Below are positions 40,906 to 49,494 of a stretch of DNA of 64,000 nucleotides, piece by piece. Within the stretch, counting starts at the first letter, position 1. Each line of letters starts with the position of its first letter. A model generated the notes under the pieces. It was not told the DNA's origin. It made no database searches and saw only the letters and a list, made by a program, of their open reading frames with translations. The DNA is from Actinomycetales bacterium. GTDB lineage: Bacteria; Actinomycetota; Actinomycetes; Actinomycetales; Dermatophilaceae. The translations under genes were made by a program, and so were the position numbers. The stretch covers positions 372,001 to 436,000 of the forward strand of contig JADJTP010000002.1 of NCBI GenBank assembly GCA_016711095.1, given 5' to 3'.

Positions 40906-41663
40906 TGCTCGCGGTTCTCGGGGCGCTGCTGGCCGGCGCCCTCACCACCCTTGCCCCGTGCGTGCTGCCGCTGCTCCCCGTCATCGTGGGAGGGGCCGCA
41001 ACTGAGGGTGTGGGGGAGTCCGGACGGCTCAACTGGGTCGGCCGGCACCGACGGGCACTGGTCATCACCGGGTCGCTCGGGTTGTCGATCACCCTGTTCA
41101 CGCTCGCGCTCAAGGCGAGCACGGCTCTGTTGTTGATTCCCACGCAGACCTGGTCGATCCTCTCGGGGATGATCCTCGTGCTGCTGGGCGTCGTCGGCGC
41201 CTTCCCCGACCTGTGGGAGTCGGTGTCGGCCCGACTATCGCTGCAGGGCCGTTCGGACGCCCGGCTACGGGCCGCTCGAGCCCGTGGAGGGGCTACCGGC
41301 GACGTGCTCACCGGGGCAGCCCTCGGGCCGGTCTTCTCATCGTGCAGCCCGCTGTACGCCTATGTGGTCGTCACGGTGCTGCCTGCCCGTTTCGGCTATG
41401 GGATGGTGCTGCTCGCGGCATACGTGCTGGGGTTGTGCGCGACCCTGCTGGCCATCGCGCTCGCCGGGCGCTCACTCGTCGCGCGGCTCGGCTGGGCCGC
41501 CGACTCGCACGGCCGGTTTCGGCGGATCCTCGGCGCCGTCTTCATCGTCGTCGGCGTTGGGGTGGCCCTTGGCTGGGATCGGGATCTGCAGGCATGGATC
41601 CTCGAGCACTCCCCGATCGCCCCCTGGGAGTTGGACTCCGGGTTCATCCCCGCCGGGGCCTGA
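40905..41663 (+). CDS. CcdA/DsbD-family thiol-disulfide transport membrane protein
   Basis: 252 aa, six predicted membrane spans. The two paired-cysteine helices of the family are LTTLAPCVLPLLP and GPVFSSCSPLYAYVV. Such proteins carry reducing equivalents from cytoplasmic thioredoxin to outside partners, here most likely the adjacent thioredoxin-like lipoprotein. ATG 40905 overlaps the preceding stop by 1 nt. It ends 23 bp from the convergent histidine kinase gene. Confidence 0.88.
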   Translation: MLAVLGALLAGALTTLAPCVLPLLPVIVGGAATEGVGESGRLNWVGRHRRALVITGSLGLSITLFTLALKASTALLLIPTQTWSILSGMILVLLGVVGAFPDLWESVSARLSLQGRSDARLRAARARGGATGDVLTGAALGPVFSSCSPLYAYVVVTVLPARFGYGMVLLAAYVLGLCATLLAIALAGRSLVARLGWAADSHGRFRRILGAVFIVVGVGVALGWDRDLQAWILEHSPIAPWELDSGFIPAGA

Positions 41664-41686
41664 TCCCGGCGCGCGAGCGCACCGGC

Positions 41687-42742
41687 TCAACCCTGCGGCA
41701 GACGCACCTCGACCACGCAGCCACCGTCGGCGTTGACAATCCCGACCCGACCGCCATGGGCTTCGACAAGCCCCCGGACGACGGCCAGCCCCAGGCCCGA
41801 ACCCTCACCCGGGCCAGGCGAGCGAGCCGAGTCGCCCCGCCACCAGGGTTGGAACATCCGCTCCCGAACCGCCTCCGGTATGCCGCCACACGAGTCCGAC
41901 ACCCGCACGACCGCCACCGTGCCCCCAAGGCCCGCGCCACCGTCCACAGCATCGCCGTCCTCGCATCGGGCGGTGACCGAGACATGCCCACCGGCGGGGC
42001 TTGCGGCGATGGCGTTCCCGATCAGGTTGTCCAGGACCCGCCCGATCTCACGGGCGTCCAGCCGAGCGAGGACGGTGCCGTCGGCACGCCCGTCCAGCAC
42101 CACCCCGCGCCGTTCGGCAAGGGGCCGCCCGGTGGCCAGGGCGTCGGAGACGAGGTCGGCCACGCTCACTCGCTCGTAGCGCAACGTCAGCGCCCCGGAG
42201 TGGATCCGTGAGAGGGCCAGCAGGTCCTCGACCATCGCCGCCATCCGGTCGGCCTCGGCTCGGATCCGGGCGGGATAGGACCCGCCGGCGGGTTCGACGC
42301 CGTCTTCCATCGCCTCGGCCATGGCTCGGATGCCGGCAAGCGGCGTGCGCAGATCGTGCGATGCCCACGCCACGAGATCGCGCCGGTGGGCCTCCACCTG
42401 GGCGTCGCGTTCACGCGTGGCGACGGCCTCTGCGGCCCGGTCGGCCGCGGCCCGGTCGAGCCGGTGCAGGCGCCGGGCAAGCAGCAGACCGTAGCCGAGG
42501 GCGACCGGCACGGCCGCCGCGACGACGAGCAACACCAGCGAGACGTCGTGCTCGCTGATGAACATCGCGCGTGCCGACACGAGCACCCCGGCCGCAACGG
42601 AGAGGTTGACCACGAGGGGGGCGGCGACCAGGGCCGCTGGAATGCTGCGCCGGGCCAGGGCCCACACCCCGAGCGCGCCGAGCGCCCCGGTGGCTGCGGC
42701 GGAGCCCGAGGCGAGCAGGACGGCCGAGGCTTCGGGGGTCAC
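41687..42742 (-). CDS. Sensor histidine kinase
   Basis: 351 aa. Three hydrophobic spans in the first ~110 residues (LLASGSAAATGALGALGVWAL and two more) with no large outside domain suggest sensing within or near the membrane. The H-box is ASHDLRTPLAGIR, the N-box region NLIGNAIAASPAGG, and the G-boxes DSCGGIPE and GSGLGLAV. The GTG at 42742 overlaps the response-regulator stop by 4 nt. Signal unknown; the neighbours ctaB, CcdA-like and ctaA suggest a redox or heme link, which is inference. Confidence 0.9.
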   Translation of the reverse strand: MTPEASAVLLASGSAAATGALGALGVWALARRSIPAALVAAPLVVNLSVAAGVLVSARAMFISEHDVSLVLLVVAAAVPVALGYGLLLARRLHRLDRAAADRAAEAVATRERDAQVEAHRRDLVAWASHDLRTPLAGIRAMAEAMEDGVEPAGGSYPARIRAEADRMAAMVEDLLALSRIHSGALTLRYERVSVADLVSDALATGRPLAERRGVVLDGRADGTVLARLDAREIGRVLDNLIGNAIAASPAGGHVSVTARCEDGDAVDGGAGLGGTVAVVRVSDSCGGIPEAVRERMFQPWWRGDSARSPGPGEGSGLGLAVVRGLVEAHGGRVGIVNADGGCVVEVRLPQG

Positions 42743-43497
42743 GGCATACCTGCGGCGGTTTCGGAGTCTGAGACGGCGGCGGGTGAGCGTCCGTCCCAGC
42801 GGTAGCCGACGCCCCACACGGTCGCGATCCGCGCCGGGGCCGCCGGGTCGGCTTCGACCTTCTCGCGCAGACGGCGCACATGGACCGTCACGGTCGACTC
42901 GTCGCCGAACTCCCAGCCCCAGACCTCACGCAGCAGTTCGGTCCGCGAGAAGGCCCGACCAGGGTGGCGTAGGAGATGGATGAGCAGGTCGAGTTCGCGG
43001 CTTGTCAGCGCCAGCGCGGTGCCGGCCAGAGCGGCTCGCCGACCATGCGGGTCGACAGCCAGGTCGCCGTCGGTGAGTAGCGCCTCCGCTCGAGGTGCCG
43101 CCTCGCCCGCGACGGTGGCCGGGGCCGCACCCGTGGCGCTGCGACGAAGGATCGACTGGACCCGAAGCACGAGTTCGCGGGCCGAGAAGGGCTTCGTGAC
43201 ATAGTCGTCGGCGCCGACCTCAAGGCCGAGCACGCGGTCACTCTCCTCCCCGCGGGCCGTGAGCAGCACGATGGGCAGGCTCCCACGCTCGGCGCGTAGG
43301 CGCCGCAGCACCTCCAGCCCGTCGACCCCCGGCAGCATGAGATCCAGGACCACAAGATCGGGAGGCGTATGCCGCGCGGCCACCAAGGCGTTCGTCCCGT
43401 CGCCCGCTTCGCTCACCTCGAAGCCGGCGCGGCCCAGGTATCCGGCGACGACCTCGCGGACGGTCGGGTCGTCGTCGACGACGAGGACTCGGGACAT
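42739..43497 (-). CDS. OmpR-family response regulator
   Basis: 252 aa. Receiver domain with VVDDDP, phospho-acceptor Asp in VVLDLMLPGVDG, Thr in LLTARG and Lys in VTKPFSA; an Ala-rich linker; then a winged-helix DNA-binding domain (LTSRELDLLIHLLRHPGRAFSRTELLREVWG ... VTVHVRRLREKVE). ATG 43497 has TAGGCT 6 nt upstream, so it is probably leaderless. It forms a coupled pair with the histidine kinase downstream. Confidence 0.93.
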   Translation of the reverse strand: MSRVLVVDDDPTVREVVAGYLGRAGFEVSEAGDGTNALVAARHTPPDLVVLDLMLPGVDGLEVLRRLRAERGSLPIVLLTARGEESDRVLGLEVGADDYVTKPFSARELVLRVQSILRRSATGAAPATVAGEAAPRAEALLTDGDLAVDPHGRRAALAGTALALTSRELDLLIHLLRHPGRAFSRTELLREVWGWEFGDESTVTVHVRRLREKVEADPAAPARIATVWGVGYRWDGRSPAAVSDSETAAGMP

Positions 43498-43503
43498 GGC
43501 GAC

Positions 43504-43509
43504 AGCCTA
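43504..43509 (-). promoter_or_regulatory. -10 element of a leaderless promoter for the two-component system
   Basis: On the minus strand TAGGCT is followed by GTCGCC and the ATG at 43497. Confidence 0.55.
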
Positions 43510-43608
43510 GGTCTGGCCGGAGCAGCCGGAGCCGCCGGAGTTCTTAGGATTCGCTGACGTCACCGCAGGGTTTCCCGGGGCGTCCTGTCAGGAGGGCGAA
43601 TCCAGCAG

Positions 43609-44580
43609 CTATGCGCCTGTCGGCGCGGCAACCGGGTTGCGGTAGAGGTTGAGCATGCCGAGGGTCAGGATGACGGCGAGCAGGGCTGCGCCGAGCATGT
43701 GCAGGGCGACGAAGGCGACCGGCAGCCCGGTGAAGAACTGCAGATACCCGACAAATCCCTGAACCAGGCTGAGGTACAGAACCGCGGTCCAGGACCGATT
43801 CAGCCGGGCCAGCTCGCCCGGGATGGCGAGGGCCGCGCCCCCACCGGGCCGCGCGTCTGCGTGGGCCCGGGCCAGTCGGACCGCCACGAGCACTGCCACG
43901 AGCAGCCCGATGAAGAGCATGACGACGTCGGCATGAAGCCACGACACGGTGCGCGGGTCGAAGCCGGTGCGGGCGGGCGTGTCGGCGTCGCCGGAGTGGG
44001 GGCCAGAGCCGGTGACGACCGTGCCGAGCACGATGACCAGCCCGCCGACGGCATACGTCACCCAGGCCAGGCGCGCGGTGAGGCCAGGCACGAGCAGCGT
44101 GCGTCCCCCCACGGGTTCGTCGCCGTCTTGAGCGCCGCGAACCATGGCCGTGGCGACCGCGACGAGGAGGATCGAGGCGAGGAAGTGGAACGCGACGATC
44201 ACCGGGTTCAGGCCCGTCCACACGGTGATCCCGCCGACGACTGCCTGGGCGAGGATTCCGACGATCAACGCCCAGCCGAGCAGGTGCAGCCGGCGGCGAT
44301 GCGGATATCGGGTCTTGACCGCCCACAGCGAGAGCAGGGCGAGAACGACGAGCACCCCGGTGAGGCTGCGATTGCCGAACTCGATGAACTTGTGGATGCC
44401 CTCGGCCTGGGCCGCGACCGGCACGAGCGAGCCCTCGGCACACGTGGGCCAGTCGGGGCATCCGAGTCCGCTGCCCGTCAGTCGGACGACGCCGCCGGTG
44501 ACGATGATGAGCACCTGCGCGACAAGGTTGGCGGCCAGGATGGGGCGCACCCAGGACTGTTTGACGGGGGGAAGAGCCAC
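43609..44580 (-). CDS. ctaA: Heme A synthase (COX15/CtaA)
   Basis: 323 aa. It oxidises the heme O methyl group to make heme A. The conserved heme-ligand and loop segments are VTGGVVRLTGSGLGCPDWPTC, HKFIEFGNRS, FHFLAS and TGSGPHSGD, with about eight spans. GTG 44580 is chosen because TACGCT lies 6 nt upstream; starts at 44604 or 44619 would add a short unconserved stretch. It pairs functionally with ctaB 3 kb away, with a two-component system between them. Confidence 0.92.
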   Translation of the reverse strand: MALPPVKQSWVRPILAANLVAQVLIIVTGGVVRLTGSGLGCPDWPTCAEGSLVPVAAQAEGIHKFIEFGNRSLTGVLVVLALLSLWAVKTRYPHRRRLHLLGWALIVGILAQAVVGGITVWTGLNPVIVAFHFLASILLVAVATAMVRGAQDGDEPVGGRTLLVPGLTARLAWVTYAVGGLVIVLGTVVTGSGPHSGDADTPARTGFDPRTVSWLHADVVMLFIGLLVAVLVAVRLARAHADARPGGGAALAIPGELARLNRSWTAVLYLSLVQGFVGYLQFFTGLPVAFVALHMLGAALLAVILTLGMLNLYRNPVAAPTGA

Positions 44581-44586
44581 AGCGCC

Positions 44587-44592
44587 AGCGTA
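44587..44592 (-). promoter_or_regulatory. -10 element of a leaderless promoter for ctaA, overlapping a GTATGCCG octamer
   Basis: On the minus strand TACGCT is followed by GGCGCT and the GTG at 44580. The TAC is also the end of a CGGCATAC octamer. Confidence 0.5.
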
Positions 44593-44627
44593 TGCCGCCC
44601 ACATCCCAGCCCCGCGCACGGGTCACC

Positions 44628-45815
44628 TCACGGGATGATCGAGATCACGTCACCGGCGCGGATCGAGCGGAGCATCGCCAGCACGTTGGCGGCCGGTGTC
44701 GACACACAGCCCAAAGTGGCCCCCGTCCCGGGAAGGTGAACGAAGATGGCCGACCCCCGTCCGGGCACCCGGACGTCGGGTGCTCGGTTGAAGTTGATGA
44801 CCAAGGCGTATTGGTACTGCGTCGGATAGTTGACGAGGCGCTCAGAGGATGCCAGGGCGAAACCCCCGAGTGCCCTGTTGCGATAGTCGTTGTAGTAGGC
44901 AGAGGCCTTGTCGCCCACCCAGTAGTCGTCGGGTCCGGCGTGGTGATAGGTGACTTGGGTGCCCGGATTGGGCTGCAGGCCGAAGGTCTCCGTGATCGTG
45001 TAACTGCCGAGGGGGGTCGTTCTGCTGCCCTCGATGCGGGTGGCGCCATCGGTGAGCCCGGCCGAACCGATCCTCGCTTGGGGGTCGACGAAAACTCGTT
45101 GCCAGTCACACGCGCTGGCGGTTCGCACGAAGAAGCTCATCGTCGCCGACGATCCGCCGTTTCCGTCGACGACGGTGACGGTGGCCTGTGAGGCGGGTAC
45201 TTCGCGTTGAAAGCCCGCAAAGCCCGCGGTGCAGGTGCGCCACGAGCCGTTGGCCCAGCCGGAACTCACCCGCACGCCCGTCGTGGGGTGCCAGATGACG
45301 AAGGCCCGCACGAAAGCCTGGCCGCGGGCGCCGCCAGGGAAGTCGATCTCTGGGCCAATGGGCACCCCCGCCGGCCCAGTCACACCGCCGGTGGCCACCC
45401 ACCCGCCGTTGACCGCACCATAGGTCTCCCAGGTGCCGTAGGTCGGGGACCAGGTCACTCGGCCGCGTTGGAAGCTCTGATAGGTCCCAGCCGAGGTCGG
45501 CACCTCTGGACCGATCGGGAAGCCGAGGGCGCCGCTCACCCCACCGGAAGCCACCCAGCGGTTGCCGATGGCTCCGTAGGTCTCCCACGGGCCGGTCGGA
45601 ATGCTCCAGGAGATCCGTCCGCGCACGAAGGTCTGCTGCGAGCCGCCCGGGACCGCTACCTGTGGGGCGGTGGGTGCTCCGAGAAAGCCGTTGGCTCCGC
45701 CGAGCGCCAGCCACCGGAACGTGATCGGGTCGACGGCCGCAGCCGGCGGCGCGACACCGGCGACGACGACGATGGCCAGCACCACCGCCGATACCCAATC
45801 CCTGATGCGAGTCAA
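44628..45815 (-). CDS. LGFP-repeat protein with C-terminal L,D-transpeptidase-like domain
   Basis: 395 aa. A signal peptide (WVSAVVLAIVVVAGVAPPAAA) is followed by three LGFP-type repeats (NGFLGAPTAPQ, GALGFPIGPE, GPAGVPIGPE; residues ~40-190), which bind cell wall in other actinobacterial proteins. The C-terminal domain ends in IFVHLPGTGATLGCVSTPA, the His/Cys signature of YkuD-like L,D-transpeptidases. So it is a secreted wall protein that may cross-link or modify peptidoglycan. TTG 45815 overlaps the permease stop by 4 nt (TTGA), coupling it to the ABC exporter. Confidence 0.85.
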   Translation of the reverse strand: MTRIRDWVSAVVLAIVVVAGVAPPAAAVDPITFRWLALGGANGFLGAPTAPQVAVPGGSQQTFVRGRISWSIPTGPWETYGAIGNRWVASGGVSGALGFPIGPEVPTSAGTYQSFQRGRVTWSPTYGTWETYGAVNGGWVATGGVTGPAGVPIGPEIDFPGGARGQAFVRAFVIWHPTTGVRVSSGWANGSWRTCTAGFAGFQREVPASQATVTVVDGNGGSSATMSFFVRTASACDWQRVFVDPQARIGSAGLTDGATRIEGSRTTPLGSYTITETFGLQPNPGTQVTYHHAGPDDYWVGDKASAYYNDYRNRALGGFALASSERLVNYPTQYQYALVINFNRAPDVRVPGRGSAIFVHLPGTGATLGCVSTPAANVLAMLRSIRAGDVISIIP

Positions 45816-46585
45816 TCCGACCACCTGAAGGTCCGCGCTGCGGCGGCGGTGGCGATCGCGCCCCAACCGAGCAGCACCATCAAGGGAAGCACGGCGAAGG
45901 TGCCGCCCGCCAACGCAGCGCGCAGGCCGTCTCCGAGCGTGGCCGACGGCAGCAGCGCAGCCGGGCCGGCCACGGCATCGGGTAGTTGGGTGCGGGGCAC
46001 GATGACCCCCCCGAGGACGAGGAACACCACCCACAGCAGATTCGCCAGAGCCAGCACTCCCTCGGCCCGCACAGTCCCGGCCAGCAGCAGCGCGAGCGAC
46101 ACGAAAGCCCAGGTGCCGGCGAGCAGGAACGGCACGGCATACAGCAGCCCGACGGGCACTGGGCGCCAGCCGAGCGCGAGCCCAGCGGCGCCGACGACCG
46201 CCCACTGAATGAGCTCGATGCCGACTGTCGCCAACGCCTTGCCCCAGAGCAGCCCGTCACGCCCGAGCGGGGTCGTACCGAGCAGGCGCAGCACGGCATA
46301 CCGGCGGTCGAAACCGGTGGCGATGGCCTGGGCAGTGAAGGCTGCTGAGATGACGCACAGAGCGAGGACTCCGGGCACCGCCACGTCGATCCGGCGGCCG
46401 TCGCCGAGGCTCGGTGATGAGGTGAGGACGAGCCCGACGAGGGCGCCGAGCGGCAGCACGAGCGACACCAGGAGTTGCTCGCCGTTGGCGAGCAGAGTGG
46501 TGAGTTCGAACCGCCCTTGCGCGAAGATTCGCGAGCGCGGGGGAGCGGGCTGGGGGCTGACAGCCCGGGAAAGGCTGGACGTCAT
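45812..46585 (-). CDS. ABC-2 type transporter permease
   Basis: 257 aa with six hydrophobic spans (LLVSLVLPLGALVGLVLT, VLALCVISAAFTAQAIA, ALATVGIELIQWAVVGAAGLALG and others), the layout of DrrB-like ABC-2 permeases. It works with the ATPase encoded just upstream, with which it overlaps by 4 nt. Substrate unknown; the coupled wall protein downstream suggests an envelope role. Confidence 0.87.
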   Translation of the reverse strand: MTSSLSRAVSPQPAPPRSRIFAQGRFELTTLLANGEQLLVSLVLPLGALVGLVLTSSPSLGDGRRIDVAVPGVLALCVISAAFTAQAIATGFDRRYAVLRLLGTTPLGRDGLLWGKALATVGIELIQWAVVGAAGLALGWRPVPVGLLYAVPFLLAGTWAFVSLALLLAGTVRAEGVLALANLLWVVFLVLGGVIVPRTQLPDAVAGPAALLPSATLGDGLRAALAGGTFAVLPLMVLLGWGAIATAAAARTFRWSD

Positions 46586-47292
46586 CGGCGCACCTTCCGG
46601 GTGAGCTCGAAATAGGCTTGTTCGAGGGTGCGGTCCCCGGCCACCTGGGCGAGCGACCCCTCGGCGACTGTGCGCCCTTCGCTGATGACGACGAGATGGC
46701 TGCCCAGGGCGTCGGCTTCTTCGAAGGAGTGGGTCGTCACCACCAAGGTAGCCCCGTCGTCGCGAACCTGGCGCAGCAAGTCGTAGACGTCGAGACGGCC
46801 GTGCGGATCCAGCCCAGCCGTCGGCTCGTCGAGGAACAGGACCTCAGGTCGGCCGACGAGAGCAGCAGCGAGGGCAAGGCGCTGCTTCTGCCCGCCGGAC
46901 AGCCGCCGCACTGTCGTGGTGGCGAAACTGTCGATCCCGAGGGTGGTGGCGAGAGTGCCGACATCGGCCGGGTCGGCGTAGAAGGACGCGAGGTGCTCCA
47001 GAAGGCGGGTCGGTGTGGTCCCGTTGGGCAGCCCTCCGGATTGGAGCATCACGCCGACGCGGGCCCGGTGCGTCGCCGGGGCCAGCCAGGGGTCGGTGTC
47101 GAGGACCCGCACGCGGCCCTCGTCGGGGCGTTGGAGCCCGACCGCGCACTCGATGGCAGTCGTCTTGCCGGCGCCGTTGGGCCCCAGGACCGTGGTGATG
47201 GCACCGCCGGGGGCCGACCAGGAGAGCTCCTTGCACGCCGTCACGGACCCGAACCGGCGGGTGAGCTGCTGGAACTGCACCGCCGTCGCCAC
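46582..47292 (-). CDS. ABC transporter ATP-binding protein
   Basis: 236 aa. Walker A GPNGAGKTT, signature LSGGQKQR, Walker B VLFLDEPTAGLD, H-loop VTTHSFEEA; DrrA-like exporter ATPase. GTG 47292 has TAGACT 7 nt upstream, so it is probably leaderless. First gene of a three-gene run (ATPase, permease, LGFP/L,D-transpeptidase), divergent from sufR. Confidence 0.92.
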   Translation of the reverse strand: MATAVQFQQLTRRFGSVTACKELSWSAPGGAITTVLGPNGAGKTTAIECAVGLQRPDEGRVRVLDTDPWLAPATHRARVGVMLQSGGLPNGTTPTRLLEHLASFYADPADVGTLATTLGIDSFATTTVRRLSGGQKQRLALAAALVGRPEVLFLDEPTAGLDPHGRLDVYDLLRQVRDDGATLVVTTHSFEEADALGSHLVVISEGRTVAEGSLAQVAGDRTLEQAYFELTRKVRR

Positions 47293-47299
47293 GGTCGGC

Positions 47300-47305
47300 A
47301 GTCTA
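47300..47305 (-). promoter_or_regulatory. -10 element of a leaderless promoter for the ABC exporter operon
   Basis: On the minus strand TAGACT is followed by 7 nt and the GTG at 47292. Confidence 0.5.
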
Positions 47306-47336
47306 CGAGACTGCTCGACGCGGACGCCTCGGAGGG

Positions 47337-47370
47337 GCAGGTTGTCCCTGCAGGCTAATTACGACATACT
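47337..47370 (+). promoter_or_regulatory. sufR-suf operon promoter with a possible operator
   Basis: TTGTCC (47342-47347), 17-nt spacer, CATACT (47365-47370), then 6 nt to GTG 47377: a complete leaderless promoter. The -35 sits inside the inverted repeat GCAGG-N5-CCTGC (47337-47351), a possible site for SufR or another repressor. The -35/-10 reading is fair; the operator is a guess. Confidence 0.5.
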
Positions 47371-47376
47371 TGTGTG

Positions 47377-48078
47377 GTGATTATCGAGGCGGTGACGCGA
47401 TCTGTCGAGCACGAGACCCGGGCCCGCGTGCTGTCGACGGTATCCGAGCAGGGTCCGATCACGGCCTCACAGCTTGGGCGCCGCCTCGGCCTCACCTCCG
47501 CCGCGGTGCGTCGCCATTTGGATCTGCTCGCCGAACAGGGAGCCGTCGTCGAGCGCGAGCCGAGCCCGGCCGGCGCCCGCGGACGCGGACGACCGGCCCG
47601 CGAGTGGGTGGTGGCCGAGGCCGGCCATGCCTCGCTCTCCTCCGACTACGACCACCTGGCAGCCCAGGCGCTGCGCTATCTGCACGATGCCGTCGGTCCC
47701 GAGGCGGTGTCGTCGTTCGCTCGGTTTCGGGTCGCCGACCTCGAAGCCCGGTATGCCGCCGAGCTGGCTTGCGTGGCCGCTGACCCCTTCGCGCGGGCCG
47801 AGGCTCTGGTGTCGGCGTTGACGCGCGACGGGTTCGCCGCGTCGGCGCGTCCGATCGGGGCCAGCGGCCCCGTCGGCATCCAACTGTGTCAGGGGCACTG
47901 CCCGGTGCAGCACGTCGCGGCCGAGTTCCCCCAGTTGTGTCAGGCCGAGACCGACGCCTTCTCGCGGCTGCTCGGCGTCCACGTGCAGCGGCTCTCGACG
48001 CTCGCGCGCGGCCAGCACGTCTGCACGACCTTCGTCCCGATCCCCTCTGCGCATACAGCGAAAGGCCCGACGCCGTGA
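47377..48078 (+). CDS. sufR: Iron-sulfur-sensing transcription regulator SufR
   Basis: 233 aa. Winged helix-turn-helix (ITASQLGRRLGLTSAAVRRHLDLLAEQGAVVER) and a C-terminal cluster-binding set with LCQGHCPVQHVAAEFPQLCQAE and a final CTTFVP, as in SufR repressors that bind an Fe-S cluster and control the suf operon. GTG 47377 is set by the promoter; GTG 47374 is one codon upstream. The sufB start overlaps its stop by 4 nt, so it is the first gene of the operon it probably regulates. Confidence 0.93.
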   Translation: MIIEAVTRSVEHETRARVLSTVSEQGPITASQLGRRLGLTSAAVRRHLDLLAEQGAVVEREPSPAGARGRGRPAREWVVAEAGHASLSSDYDHLAAQALRYLHDAVGPEAVSSFARFRVADLEARYAAELACVAADPFARAEALVSALTRDGFAASARPIGASGPVGIQLCQGHCPVQHVAAEFPQLCQAETDAFSRLLGVHVQRLSTLARGQHVCTTFVPIPSAHTAKGPTP

Positions 48079-49494
48079 CCGACATCGAGCAGCTCAACCC
48101 CGGATTGGCCGGTCTCGGCCGCTATGAATACGGCTGGGCCGACACCGACGCCGCAGGCGCGATCGCACGGCGTGGACTGTCGGACGAGGTGGTCCGCAAC
48201 ATCTCGGCCCTCAAGAACGAGCCGCAATGGATGCTCGACCTGCGTCTGAAGTCACTGCGGCTCTTCGACCGCAAGCCCATGCCGGCTTGGGGAAGCGACC
48301 TCACCGGCATCGACTTCCAGAACATCAAGTACTTCGTCCGGTCGACCGAGAAGCAGGCGACGACCTGGGACGAACTACCGGCAGACATCAAGAACACCTA
48401 CGACCGGTTGGGCATCCCCGAGGCCGAGAAGCAGCGCCTCATCGGCGGGGTCGCCGCACAGTATGAGTCCGAGGTGGTGTACCACCAGATCCGTGAGGAC
48501 CTGCAGGAAAAGGGTGTCATCTTCGTCGACACCGACACCGGGCTGCGTGAGCACGAGGACATCTTCAAGGAGTACTTCACCTCGGTGATCCCCGCCGGCG
48601 ACAACAAGTTCGCCTCGCTCAACACGGCCGTATGGTCGGGCGGCTCGTTCATCTACGTTCCCCCCGGGGGTCCAGGTGGACATCCCGTTGCAGGCCTACT
48701 TCCGGATCAACACGGAAAACATGGGCCAGTTCGAGCGGACATTGATCATCGCCGACGAGGGCTCGTACGTGCACTACGTCGAAGGGTGCACCGCGCCCAT
48801 CTACAAGTCCGACTCGTTGCACTCCGCGGTCGTCGAGATCGTCGTCAAGAAGAACGCGCGAGTCCGCTACACGACGATCCAGAACTGGTCGAACAACGTC
48901 TACAACCTCGTCACCAAGCGGGCCACCTGCGCCGAGGGAGCGACGATGGAGTGGATCGACGGCAACATCGGCTCCAAGGTGACGATGAAGTATCCGGCCG
49001 TCTATCTGCTCGGTCGGCACGCCAGAGGCGAGACCCTGTCGATCGCGTTCGCCGGCGAGGGCCAGCATCAGGACGCCGGCGCGAAGATGGTCCACGCAGC
49101 CCCCGACACCTCCAGCTCGATCATCTCGAAGTCAGTCGCTCGCGGCGGTGGTCGCACCTCCTACCGCGGCCTCGTCCAGATCCAACAGGGAGCCACCCGC
49201 AGCCGCTCGACCGTCCGCTGCGACGCCCTGCTCGTCGACTCGATCAGCCGCTCGGACACCTACCCCTATGTCGATGTCCGCGAGGACGACGTGCAGATGG
49301 GACACGAGGCCACCGTGTCCAAGGTGAGCGAGGACCAACTGTTCTACCTCATGTCTCGCGGCATGGCCGAGCAGGAGGCCATGGCGATGATCGTGCGCGG
49401 CTTCATCGAGCCGATCGCACGGGAGTTGCCCATGGAATATGCCCTTGAGCTCAACCGGCTCATCGAGCTGCAGATGGAAGGAGCGGTCGGCTGA
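48075..49494 (+). pseudogene. sufB: sufB with a single-base frameshift in a C6G5 run
   Basis: SufB is the scaffold of the SufBCD complex. The first frame runs from GTG 48075 (VTDIEQLNPGLAGLGRYEYGW) through WSGGSFIYVPPG, then breaks; the rest (VDIPLQAYFRINTENMGQFERT ... LIELQMEGAVG) continues in another frame to the TGA at 49494. The break is at 48660-48670, six C and five G. Removing one base restores VPPGVQVDIPLQAYF, about 472 aa and full length. Both halves are otherwise clean, and sufD overlaps the restored stop. In an organism with one SUF system a dead sufB would be lethal, so a sequencing or assembly error is most likely. Confidence 0.85.

Noticed and set aside
48655..48680. Programmed frameshifting in sufB
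   Set aside because: No conserved slippery heptamer or downstream pseudoknot is evident; C6G5 runs are a common sequencing error. Kept only as an alternative.
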